From Gadus chalcogrammus (lineage: Eukaryota; Chordata; Actinopteri; Gadiformes; Gadidae), in contig NC_079426.1 of NCBI RefSeq assembly GCF_026213295.1, positions 20,319,817-20,383,816 of the forward strand: 64,000 nucleotides of DNA. The letters run 5' to 3'. The notes beneath the pieces were generated by a model. The model had not been told where the DNA came from and ran no database searches. It saw nothing but the letters and a program-made list of their open reading frames with translations. Position numbers and translations under genes: made by a program. Shown in pieces: positions 48,034-58,192 of the stretch (position 1 is the stretch's first letter; each line of letters opens with the position of its first letter).

Positions 48034-48825
48034 AGTCCCTTCAGAGAAATGCGGCGTTTTTTTGTGATTGTTGGGGCCAAAAATCCTTGATTATGCGGCA
48101 CGTTTTCTTGCGATGAAATACGTGCCATATTTATGCAATTTTCTGCGATACACCCAACATGTCACAAACGAGGACGTTCAGCAAAAGATCAACCAAGCCA
48201 TCGGCTCACATGATGACCTGCTTACCACTGTTAAAAAATGGAAACTGAGGTTGTACGGACACGTCACCAGATCCTCAGGCCTTGCAAAGACCATCTTGCA
48301 AGGAACCGTACAAGGTGGAGGGAGACAAAAGATGAGATGGGAAGATAACATCAGAGAATGGACTCACTTGAAAATCAGTGAGGCAATGAGAGCTGCCGAG
48401 GACAGAGAGGGATGGAGAGAGCTTGTCAACAGATCGTCTGTGGTGCCCCAACGACCCTCTGGGGTTATGGGATAGGTGAAGGTTCGATGAAATTGCGGTA
48501 ACTTGCGAAAAAATGCGGGAACTTGAGAAAAAATCAGCTTTTCGATGACGTTCACGTCGCGTAATTACGTCACTTCATAACGTTCCATGGCAACAGGGGG
48601 AAATGGCTGCTTGTGTAAAGTAAACAACATTTTTCAACTTTCTGCTAAGATATATGTGACTTTTTTGCAACGAAAATGCGGGGATTATGCAATCATGCAA
48701 GCCCCGCATATTTTGCGCAGATATCTGCAATTTATGCGGTGAAAGTGCGGCATATATATATGCAGACTTTGGCTGATTATGCGTTGAATTATGCGATCGC
48801 ATAATCGCATTTTTCTGGAGGGACT
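48034..48825. mobile_element. Inverted-repeat element rich in TTATGCGG
   Basis: AGTCCCTTCAGAGAAATGCG on the left matches AGTCCCTCCAGAAAAATGCG read from the right edge. The inside is rich in tatgcggc and atgcgggaac motifs in both orientations. A LINE fragment is inserted at about 48163-48472. No target duplication is obvious. Superfamily uncertain. Confidence 0.65.
48163..48472 (+). pseudogene. LINE reverse transcriptase C-terminal fragment
   Basis: The + strand reads VKKWKLRLYGHVTRSSGLAK, then TILQGTVQGGGRQKMRWEDN and a W-T-x-L-K segment ending VNRSSVVPQRPSG. This W-x-LR-x-YGHV-x-RS pattern is the conserved tail after the RT domain of several non-LTR elements, often annotated as endonuclease-reverse transcriptase in animals. 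The catalytic RT part is missing. The clade is not certain. Confidence 0.65.
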
Positions 48826-49533
48826 GATAACAGCACATAAAGGAATTGTCTATTTATTGAGATATTTATTTGCAAAGCGGGTTACCCCTTTGATATTTCG
48901 ATGGCCTAAGTACGGAGGGAAAACGTCAAAAACGACAAAACAAATATCGCTGGAATGAACTTCTTACAGCCAAGAAGTTCAGTATGTTGCCTGATGATGC
49001 TGAGGAGAGTAGGGTGGCTGGTGTTGAGTTTTGAGGCTGCACAGCCTGTCCCTTGGTGCCTGTCTCTCTCTCTCCCTCTACCATTCACCTTCCACCTCCC
49101 TTTTGTCAGTTTACCTTTTTCAGTTTGACCTTGTAAGGGGCTCCGGTTGCGACCACAAGAAAAAAACTTTTTTGTCTCCAGCAAGCTCAGCTGGTTAAAC
49201 CAGCGCTCTGACCTCAAGTAGAGTGCATACTTGACGTGGAGGTTGGGGAGCTGGTTGAATATTTTTATTTTTTTGACAGACAGAGCGACGGCCGAAACGG
49301 ATTCACTGTTAAAGCCAAAGACATGACACACTATGGGAACCCTCCATCGTGGTTGTCACGGTGCCAAAAAAACATTGGAATGCGTGACATTTCCTTTCCT
49401 AATGGTCCCAGCTAAGAATAACACACAAGGGCAGAACATGAAAAGATGCACAATGTCGTTCCCTCCGTATTATTTATTGTTTCTTGGACGCTCAACAATG
49501 ACCTCAGAACTCTTTGTCCCTGTCGTTCGGTAG
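48826..49533. other. Spacer without recognised feature
   Basis: No gene, terminal repeats or RNA gene is supported here. Confidence 0.4.
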
Positions 49534-50323
49534 CTATAGATCAGGGGTGTCAAACTCATTTTCACCGGGGGCCACATCAGCATAATGGTTGCCCTCAAAG
49601 GGCCACATGTAAATGTAAAATAGTATGTAACCAAATATAATGTATAATAAATGTAACTACTCCATAACATATTGTTAAATTACCTTCTGCATTTATTACT
49701 TATAAAAGTTACAAACATAACATATGCATAGATGAGAAAAAATTGTTACTATAACAATAATCCTTTAAATTTGTCAGGTTAAGAAACCCACATTACTCCA
49801 TTGATCAACGATCAAACTATTCAAGTAAATAAAGAAATATATTATCAAAACACAAGTTATGACATTTACTTTGTTTAACTTTTTTTACACAGTCGGGAGG
49901 TTCAGAATAACATACAACCAACAGTATTGAGCTACTCAGAACATGTGTGACAGATGTAGCATTTTACAAAAATAAATGGCTGCACACAGCCTTGCAAGAG
50001 TAAACATTTGTCTGTCTTATCATAAACACATACACCTGTAAACAACAAATACATTGCTACACATAAAGTAGTATATGTGATAAACTGAAAATAACAAAAT
50101 AAGTTCACATCTATGAGTCGGAAATGATGAGGATATACTGCCTGTCATGAACACACCAAGTGGATCCCCTCTCCACCATCCTCATCCATTGATCATGTTC
50201 TGAAAACAACAAACACACAAAAAAATGCGAGCACAATCATTAAATTGCACTCAGTTTAACCATTATTATTTTTGATGGAAATACATTTTATTACCATATA
50301 TTTTAATTTGGTTTTAAAAATGC

Positions 50324-52144
50324 TTACCTATCTGTTTTCTGGCCAGATATCAGACACCGTTTTCCTTTGACCAGTGTGTCGATGTCTGGTTTTAGCTGTT
50401 GTGCTGTGGCAATCCGTAAAACAGCATGGAGGTTGTCATCAGTGATGCGTGATCTGTGCTTGGTTTTATTTAGATTCATTATTGAAAACATCTGTTCGCA
50501 CAGATAGGTGCTCCCAAACATGGAGAGAACACGGGCAGCATGAAGTCGAAGCTGTGGCATCTCACCAGGGGGCAGTAGACGGTAAAAGTCCTCGATTGCG
50601 GCATCCTGGAACTTTGCTCTTAGGCCACTGTCGCTTTGAAGCTCGATCAACTCCAGCTGAAGGTGATGGGGCACACTGCTGACATCGGTGGTGAAAGGAC
50701 TGGCAAAGATGGCAAAGCCCGACTGCTGTGCTTTGAAGTCAGAGAAGCGCCGATCAAATTCATCCATTAACCGGCTCAGTTTGGTAGCCAACTTGGCACA
50801 TGAAAAAACACCGGGAACTGAGGCAGAGATGTTCTGACAAGCAGAAAAGTGGGCAAGATTGTCCTGTTCCACTTGGCACTTCCATAAGTCAAGTTTACGC
50901 TGGAAACATTGGATCATGTCGGACATCTGCGTGATGACATGGTTGCGTCCCTGCAGCTTCTTATTCAGTTGGGCGAGATGCTCACTTATGTCACATAACA
51001 TAGCAAAATCACACAGCCAGTTTGGATCCGACAGTTCAGCCAAGGGTTTTCCTTTACTCTGCATGAAAACAGCAATGTCTTCCCTCAGCTCAAAAAATCG
51101 TTTGAGGACGTTGCTCCTACTCAGCCACCGCACTTCTGTATGGTACGGGACGTCTCCGTGCTCCGAGCCCATCTCCTGCAAGAACAGCTGGAACTGCCGG
51201 TGATTCAGGCCACGCGCCCGAATGAAGTTCACTGTTTTCGTGACTGTGGTCATTATATTATCCATCCCCAGCACCTTCCCACACAAAGCTTCTGGGTGGA
51301 TAATGCAATGATAACTTATCAGAGGCGTGTGACAGTTACTTTTTTGCCATTTCTCCTTCATTAGTCCAACCAAGCCCGTTTTTACTCCACACATTGCAGG
51401 TGCACCATCTGTAGTTAATCCCACCAATTTTTCCCAGGGCAATCCAGTTTTACTCACAGACTTCTCCACCGCTTCATAAATATCCCGTCCAGTTGTGGTC
51501 CCATGCATGGCAGCTACATCCAAGAGCTCCTCGGTGACAGAGAGGTCCGACTTCACGCCTCTAATAAAAATGGAAAGCTGTGCCGTGTCCCTGTTGTCTG
51601 TGCTTTCATCAACAGCTAATGAAAAAGCTGTGTAACTGCGTGACTCTTCCGCCAGCTGATCTGCTAGGTTTCCTGCTAGCTCCTTGACTCGGTCCGCGAT
51701 GGTGTTTCTTGACAAACTCACATTTTTAAAAGCCTGCATCTGGTCGGGGCACACCTGCTCACACACCTTCAGCATACACTGCTTCACAAAGGCACCCTCT
51801 GAAAAAGACTTGGAAGTGCGGGCGATTTCTTCAGCTACAATAAAGCTAGCTTTCACAGCCGCATCGTTTTTGGCTGTGGCTTTTGTGAACAAATTCTGTT
51901 GCGATCGCAGGTTGCCTTTTAACTCTTTAACTATCGCTTGTTTTTCTTGAAGGCTAACTTTAGCATACTTGGCTCCGTGTTTGGTTTCATAATGCCGACG
52001 TAGATTGTACTCTTTGATGACCGACACCGACTCAGAACACAAAAGACATACCGGTTTTTCTCCTTGTAGCACAAACATATATTCGCCTTCCCATCTTTCA
52101 TGAAACAACCTTCCATCTGCGTCAACCTTTCGCTTCCTGGACAT
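50324..52144 (-). CDS. hAT transposase, intact (GTF2IRD2-like)
   Basis: A 606-residue single-exon protein with no stops or shifts. The N-terminus is basic (MSRKRKVD), followed by a zinc finger with Cys33, Cys36, His51 and His56. The central RNase H-like region has [17 protein letters not shown] (first Asp region) and [11 protein letters not shown] (second Asp). The conserved [20 protein letters not shown] block lies around residues 340-360. Near residue 545 is the C-terminal hAT dimerisation motif [12 protein letters not shown] followed by NKTKHRSRI. This architecture is shared with the transposase-derived half of vertebrate GTF2IRD2 and with many fish proteins annotated GTF2IRD2-like. It would bind the element ends and catalyse cut-and-paste movement. 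The start Met is chosen because it precedes the zinc finger and is the first in frame. Alternative: a domesticated host gene, but intact ends and target duplication argue for a young transposon. Confidence 0.92.
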   Translation of the reverse strand: MSRKRKVDADGRLFHERWEGEYMFVLQGEKPVCLLCSESVSVIKEYNLRRHYETKHGAKYAKVSLQEKQAIVKELKGNLRSQQNLFTKATAKNDAAVKASFIVAEEIARTSKSFSEGAFVKQCMLKVCEQVCPDQMQAFKNVSLSRNTIADRVKELAGNLADQLAEESRSYTAFSLAVDESTDNRDTAQLSIFIRGVKSDLSVTEELLDVAAMHGTTTGRDIYEAVEKSVSKTGLPWEKLVGLTTDGAPAMCGVKTGLVGLMKEKWQKSNCHTPLISYHCIIHPEALCGKVLGMDNIMTTVTKTVNFIRARGLNHRQFQLFLQEMGSEHGDVPYHTEVRWLSRSNVLKRFFELREDIAVFMQSKGKPLAELSDPNWLCDFAMLCDISEHLAQLNKKLQGRNHVITQMSDMIQCFQRKLDLWKCQVEQDNLAHFSACQNISASVPGVFSCAKLATKLSRLMDEFDRRFSDFKAQQSGFAIFASPFTTDVSSVPHHLQLELIELQSDSGLRAKFQDAAIEDFYRLLPPGEMPQLRLHAARVLSMFGSTYLCEQMFSIMNLNKTKHRSRITDDNLHAVLRIATAQQLKPDIDTLVKGKRCLISGQKTDR

Positions 52145-52311
52145 TTTGGGATCATGTGTGGATATTTCTCATGGATATTTCTGCTCAATCTCACTTGTCG
52201 CATTAATTAAACACTGATGTGGACACAGCGATCTAGTGGCAGAATGCCGTCACTTCGCGGGTAAAATATAAAATAAATAAAACAACCTTTTTTTTTAACG
52301 ACGAATCAAGC

Positions 52312-52493
52312 ACTCGCGCGGGAGACTCGCGCGGGAGACTCGCGCGGGAGACTCGCGCGGGAGACTCGCGCGGGAGACTCGCGCGGGAGACTCGCGCGGG
52401 AGACTCGCGCGGGAGACTCGCGCGGAAGACTCGCGCGGAAGACTCGCGCGGAAGACTCGCGCGGAAGACTCGCGCGGAAGACTCGCGGGCCAC
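52312..52493. repeat. 13-bp tandem array near the hAT 5' end
   Basis: The unit actcgcgcgggag repeats eight times (52312-52415), then a variant actcgcgcggaag five times (52416-52480), then a partial unit. All units are in exact 13-bp register. Each contains the palindrome cgcgcg. It sits between the 5' terminal repeat and the transposase start, where subterminal transposase-binding repeats or the promoter would be. Arg/Ser-rich open frames through it are artefacts. Confidence 0.95.
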
Positions 52494-52727
52494 ATGAAAT
52501 GACGTGGCCCGCGGGCCTTGAGATTGACACATGTGCTATAGATGGTTGGACCTTAAAAATAAGACCATAAGTATCTTCATTAAATAAACATATAAACAAA
52601 GTTCATGAATAAATCGAACAGTGTAAATAGGTATTGTTAATGTTTGATGAGAAAAAGTGGGTATTTAAGGCTGTGAATAGATTAAGTATATCCTAGAGCT
52701 GGACTGATTCCCTTTAAAGGGGTAGTT

Positions 52728-53836
52728 CGGAATTTTGGACATAGGGCCTGATTCCCAAGTGAGCATTGGTATTCTATATCACTGGAGACAGTTTTCAACC
52801 CATTTTATTCAGTCCTTCTAGTTGCGGAGTTCTCTCGTGCTAGGCTAGCGCAAGTGAACGGGAAAAGCTAGCCTGCTATTAAAAACAGTCTTACCCACTC
52901 CACAGTACACCCGAGGTCAATCAATAATAACACCAGACTATAGATTTAAATGTCTGTTTATTGAATAATGTTAGAAATAAAACCAACCTTGCATTGCATT
53001 GCATTTTGAGGGAATTGCTGGGTCTCAGCAGCAGTGTTATATTCTGGTAGTAGGCTACGGCAGCGGCGGACTAAGTACATGTGACTCATGACTAAGTCCC
53101 ACTCCCTGCAACAAAAGCATTCGTCCCCTGTCGGCATTTGAATACATTTTCTGCACTGGCATCACCAGTCTCCCGTTGTTCTGTCCCGGTTCTCTACTGC
53201 AGCTCCAGCGAGGACGGTCTCTAAAGACGCTCTTTCTCGTTCTGCCCTTTGAGCATCCATCTCTCTCAGTTCTTCATCCGTGTATTCCGGCTCGTACATG
53301 TACGGTTCGTTGGATACAACAAAATCCTCATTATCGTCGTCAAAAGCAGATGCATCGCTAAGCCCTCCAAACGTGGCCATATCTTTTTAATTGAATACGC
53401 TAATTCCTTCGTTCACTGTACTCGGCGTTTGTAGCATTGACAGCGGCAGGTAAATAAACTAGAGCCGGTAACCTAGGTATCAGTCCGCCGCTGCCGTAGC
53501 CTACTACCAGGAATATAACACTGCTGCTGAGACCCAGCAATTCCCTCAAAATGCAATGCAATGCAAGGTTGGTTTTATTTCTAACATTATTCAATAAACA
53601 GACATTTAAATCTATAGTCTGGTGTTATTATTGATTGACCTCGGGTGTACTGTGGAGTGGGTAAGACTGTTTTAATAGCAGGCTAGCTTTTCCCGTTCAC
53701 TTGCGCTAGCCTAGCACGAGAGAACTCCGCAGCTAGAAGGACTGAATAAAATGGGTTGAAAACTGTCTCCAGTGATATAGAATACCAATGCTCACTTGGG
53801 AATCAGGCCCTATGTCCAAAATTCCGAACTACCCCT
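52728..53836. mobile_element. Large TTAA-flanked foldback element
   Basis: It is bounded by TTAA at 52724-52727 and 53837-53840. Both arms start AGGGGTAGTTCGGAATTTTG and are inverted copies of about 345-355 bp (52728-53072 and 53482-53836) with only scattered differences. The spacer of about 409 bp holds a short coding remnant on the - strand. TTAA choice points to the piggyBac or Kolobok groups. The arms could anneal into a hairpin of about 350 bp. Confidence 0.92.
53096..53380 (-). pseudogene. P2X7-tail-like cysteine motif ORF inside the foldback element
   Basis: Starting at Met 53380, the frame has an acidic N-terminus, YEPEYTDEELREMDAQRAER, then reaches TTGDW and a TGA (53162-53164). Reading past the stop gives CQCRKCIQMPTGDECFCCRE followed by WD. 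The W-CxC-x2-C-x2-MPT-x3-EC-x-CC-x-E spacing resembles the cysteine-rich intracellular tail of the P2X7 receptor, a module also seen in many fish and invertebrate transposon-related proteins annotated P2X7-like. It is 72 codons to the stop and truncated beyond, and the stop sits just before the first Cys. It is not a receptor gene: no channel domain is present. I infer it was the 5' coding end of the parent transposon or a captured module. Confidence 0.6.
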
Positions 53837-53840
53837 TTAA

Positions 53841-55339
53841 GATACCTGGTTAGCACAACATTGAAAAAACATATTTTTTGATTAACAAATATATGCACAT
53901 TCCATTTCATCCCAAATTGTTACAATCTCAAATATATGATCAAGTCTCCATGCCTAAAATTTAAGTAATATGACATTCAGTTCCCAAAGACATTCAGTGA
54001 CATTCTGTTCCCATTTGTTTAAGTATATTTGCAATATCTAGTCCAAATTGTCAAGAGGTTAGAAGGGAGGTGATAATGTCGATCCATCATATCCTATGAC
54101 TACACATATAAACATCTTTGTTCACGGACCCTGAAGAATCAGTTAATGCATGTTTAATATTTAATTGGGAGTTTGTTATTTATGAGTCTTTTTTATATTT
54201 GCATTCAGAACTTGAGACCAATTGGAAGTATTTGTTATTGTATTCAAAGATTTAGATTTAACGAAAATGAGTTACTTAAAAAATTACTTGAATTATACAT
54301 TTAAACCAAAGTAATTTGAATACTGAAAACAAATGATGACATTATCAAATTTGCTCTATTGTTTATTTCTTAGTATTTTTTTTAACAGACTAAATATGAT
54401 TGTGGTGCTAAATTGTGTCTGGAAATCAGAGGGCATCACTGCAAGTGAATTTGAAACCAGATGTTTCAAACATTACTTTGCTCCCGAATGTGAATAATAT
54501 TTATTTAGAAGCAGATTTAGGCAGTTGATTTAGAAAAATACAACAATCAAAAGTCTAGATCTTTGGATTCTGTGTCACTTGAAGGGCATATAATTCACTC
54601 TATCCTCTCTGAAGACAATCTCAGCTTGACTTCTTATAATCAGATGGTTGTATTGGTTCCTGTTTTGTTGCTTTTGAGCCGTTTCTTCTTTTATGGTATA
54701 CATTGCATTTCTAGTTAATTTGTTTTTTTTATGCAAAAGATTGACTATTGTATCCTGTTGTTATTATTATGACTGTTATTTGGTATTGTCTGTTTGTTTC
54801 TGCACTGATATCTTAATAAAGCATACTGCTCTTTCCATCTGATCAGCCGTTTTTGATGTTGTTATAAAAAAAAGTATAAATTATACATTTGTTTTAATCT
54901 CCAACCAGATTACCGCCACATCTTGCAGAGAGCGGTTGGTTATGAGCTCTCCAGACCCCGGATCAAGTCAGCCGAGGTTGGTCACTATGGAAATTTATTT
55001 TTTACAGATCTTTTTGTCATGTAACATGTTTTAGTTATGAAGATGTGGGGAATACAATGGAAATTCACATTAGTTAACAGGGTTATCAAAGACTAATGGC
55101 CTCTAACTTTTGTGGTGGTTGATTGGTCAGAGTTACTATAGGTTTCCTAGGCTGGGACCGTGCCATCGGTCCCCAAGTTGCAAAAACTCATTTTAGGGAG
55201 CTTCCGACACCCCACGCAACCTCCCCCCCCTCCCCCCAGCTAACCCAACCCAACCCAAACGGAATCAGATGCGTCTACCTGCACCAAAACCTGAAGGATG
55301 AGGGTTGATGAGGCACTCAACAGCCTAGCCCCCCCCTAA
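53841..55339. other. AT-rich region without recognised gene
   Basis: An exon-like segment with AG and GT borders lies at about 54909-54977, but its translation is not recognised in any frame. An AATAAA lies near 54814. Nothing else is supported. Confidence 0.35.
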
Positions 55340-55715
55340 CTTGCCGACCTCCTCCATCAACACGCCCCCTCCAGATTCATCAGGTCCATCTCTGCCAACC
55401 TGCTACAAGTTCCACGGACTGAGCGACGGACTTGGGGTGATCGGGCCTTCTCAGTTGCTGCCCCCACCCTTTGGAATTCACTCCCCTCCCACATCAAAGT
55501 CTCTCCAACCCTCTCTTCTTTCAAATCTGCCCTCAAAACATACCTTTTCAAAATAGCCTTCCCGACCTAACTCCCCCCTTATTCTTCATGTTTAACCTCT
55601 GTTTTTATTTTATCCCTAGTCTGTCTTACATAGTTTTGATAGGGCAATATGTAAAGCGTCTTAGAGTACCATATTAAGCGCTATATAAATTTCATTTATT
55701 ATTATTATTATTATG
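55340..55715 (+). pseudogene. L2-like LINE 3' end
   Basis: The frame reads SRFIRSISANLLQVPRT, then WGDRAFSVAAPTLWNSLP, FKSALKTYLFKIAFPT and a stop near 55570. This is the conserved end of L2 ORF2. The 3'UTR follows, with gtaaagcgtcttagagtacc, agcgctatataaatt and a (tta)n tail ending at about 55713, as in fish L2/Maui elements. Confidence 0.85.
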
Positions 55716-56740
55716 AGGACGGGCTGAAATCAAACGTCTCTTCAGCTGCCTGAACGCAGCGTCTGTCTTAGTCGTTCAGGAGAACGGAGTTGCAGGATAG
55801 CATTGGCTATGTACGTGCAACACACGTGTTACGTTCCACCCAACAGCTATTTGTTGTGTGTTATTGCTCTCTTTAAGCAGCGTCTGCCTTGCTGGATATG
55901 TTAAGATTTGTAACATTGCTCATCTCTTAAGCCTCTCTCCATCCCTTCTATCACCTGGGTGGCGTCCCAGCATTGACACTGCAATTTTTAGGAGTGACCG
56001 GTTATTCTGGTTGCGGATTATAACCAACGCTGCTAATACCCTAATAACCATTGATATGAATATGCTACCCTCGTCTCTTTAATACACTTTGCGTATATTG
56101 AGAAGGGTTATGTATGATTTGTTTACTTGTGTTGACTTTTAGTCTATCTTCGCATATGTTTATTGCTAGCGTTGCATCCCAAAGTGTGCCCTGAAGACTA
56201 AGGACTAAGGACTCACAGACTTAATTAATCTCAGGTGCTAAGTGAGCGAGTGTGTGAGGCCACATGGCCTCAGATAGGTATATATGGGATTGGGACAGCA
56301 CTTCACTAGAGCACATGTTACCTTGACAACGTTTAATGAATGATGTTGCTGACACATGCCGGTTTGGGAATTCTCATTTTGACGTTTTTTTTTTTTGTAC
56401 AAAAAAACCCCCACACCAATTACAGCGGATGCAGCAATTTATTGATTTCAGAAAATATAAATTTTACTTTTGAATACTTCAGTATAAAGGATATATTGAA
56501 TAATTATGTGATTATTGGCCTACACGTGCTAATCAATAAGTCAATGTCAAAGTTAATTAAAACTGTGTTCCACTACCTACTGTAAACATTTACAAAAACA
56601 AAATTGGACTAACTAAACACAATTTTCAGTAAGTGACAAAGACTAAAACTAAGTTAACACTGTCTGAAGGAATGATATAACAATGTTCTTGATGTTACTT
56701 ATAACTTGTTGGCATATGTGGGACATAAACCCTCTTGTGT
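55716..56740. other. Spacer without recognised feature
   Basis: A poly-T run lies near 56385-56396. The open frames here have no family resemblance. The 5' exon(s) of the THAP/DDE transposase that follows are not recognisable. Confidence 0.35.
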
Positions 56741-56744
56741 CATT

Positions 56745-57970
56745 ATAGGTGCCAAATGTTACAACCCCTTGTCCCCTGACTGGGTTCCATCCATCTTCTC
56801 ACACATTCCAGCCACCAAGAAGAGGAAAGGGAGAAAGACATGGAAAGGTATGAGCAGCACAGCAGAATGAAGAACAAGAGGGTGGAGGAGAAAAAGAAGA
56901 AAGATGCAGTGGATGTCCTCCTTGACCTATCATCAGTACCAGATGCTGGAATGCGCCACTTTCTGTGGATGAACAACAGTGTGACAACAAGCCATGCAAG
57001 GAAAAGATTGCAAGATTACAAAGCGAGTGTAATGAGTGTAAACCGTAAGCTGAAAGACATTATTAAATCAGGAACATTGATGAACTGGCTTTTGAAAAAG
57101 ATGATGAAAAAGTGAAGGCAATGACTGGAATCCCCACATATTCAAAGTTACAAGTAGTTTCAACATTTGTGTTATCATTTCTGCAGACTGGTACAAACCT
57201 CTCTCCCTTCCAACAACTTCTGTTAACTTTTATGAGGCTGAAAATGAACCTTCCCCTGTCATTGCCTGGTTGTATGTTTAAGATCTCAATTCCAACTGCC
57301 AGAAGAACATTTAGAAGCACCATTGAAGTGCTGAATGCCAGGCTTGCTCCAGCACTTTTGTTTTGGCCAAATCGAGTGGAGCTTCAGTTGTCAATGCCTA
57401 TGATATTTAGACAGGTTTTTCATAAATGTGTTTGTATTATTGACTGCTTTGAAACTTTTATTGAAAGGCCTAGAGACCTAAGAAGAGCACGAGCACAGAC
57501 ATACTCAAAATACAAACATCACCATACCATGAAATATCTAATTGGCATTACACCACAAGGAACAGTTTCTTTTATATCAAAAGGATGGGGTGGGAGAACA
57601 TCAGACAAACACTTGACTGAAAGAGTGAAGTGGATTTTTGGATCACCTCAACCCAGGTGATGTCATACTAGCTGATAGAGGGTTTGATGTGGCAGATTCA
57701 GTTGGTCTGTTCAATGCTGAGCTTAAGATCCCAGCTTTCACTAGAGGCAAAAAGCAGTTGGGTCCAGTGGAATTATAGTCCACACGAGGACTTGCATCAG
57801 TTAGGATACATGTGGAAAGAGTTATCGATGAGGCAAGGAATCGGTACACCATACTTCAAAGTACAATTGGGATTCAAATGTGTGAAGCTGAGCATCCTGA
57901 AGGTCTTACACCTCTAGATAAAATAGTCTGTGTGTGCTGTGCACTGACAAACTTGGCTCCTTCAATTATT
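56745..57970 (+). pseudogene. THAP/DDE_Tnp_4-type transposase, frameshifted
   Basis: After an AG acceptor-like site, [20 protein letters not shown] resembles the end of a THAP zinc-finger region, followed by a charged coiled-coil-like stretch (VEEKKKKDAVDVLLDLSSVP). The DDE core follows: [12 protein letters not shown] (first Asp), [29 protein letters not shown] (second Asp), [13 protein letters not shown] and, after a TAG at 57776, RIHVERVIDEARNRYTILQS (Glu). This order fits the DDE_Tnp_4 nuclease of ISL2EU/Harbinger-related transposons that carry THAP domains. Frameshifts lie near 56845, 57065 and 57640. The gene is dead, but all three catalytic residues are still readable. Confidence 0.75.
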
Positions 57971-58192
57971 CCTTTGGGTTGAAAATGAGAAAAATCTGTT
58001 AATAACAGTGAAGTCACTGTTATTTCCATCAATGAAATAAGGACAGTGACAAAAATGCATTTGGCCCTTGTTTGGTTGACATTTAGTAGCAGCGATCACG
58101 CTCAGGCTAATTAGTTTCTGTTTTTCAATTGACTGGCGAGGGAAGTGCTCTCGCTCCCGCTCCCAGTTACGCTGCCGGTGGCTGCCTCCATA

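Larger units (their letters stand above)
49542..52535 (-). mobile_element. Complete hAT (Charlie-like) transposon
   Basis: A 2,994-bp element with end repeats CAGGGGTGTCAAACTC and CACATGTGTCAATCTC (the latter complemented) and an exact 8-bp target duplication, ctatagat, at 49534-49541 and 52536-52543. Subterminal sequences at both ends contain the gggccac motif. It encodes one intact 606-residue transposase on the - strand (50324-52144), and a 13-bp tandem array lies between its 5' end and the gene. It has every structural part needed for an autonomous element, although the two ends differ at several positions beyond the first 16 bases. Confidence 0.92.

Noticed and set aside
52312..52493. 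CRISPR-like array
   Set aside because: Units are head to tail without unique spacers, and the sequence is a eukaryotic genome.
52233..52599. Arg/Ser/Ala repeat proteins on the - strand
   Set aside because: They are the 13-bp array read in three frames; 13 is not a multiple of three, so all frames give the same repeat.
53096..53380. A P2X7 receptor gene
   Set aside because: Only the cysteine-tail-like motif is present, within a transposon; there is no extracellular or transmembrane channel domain.
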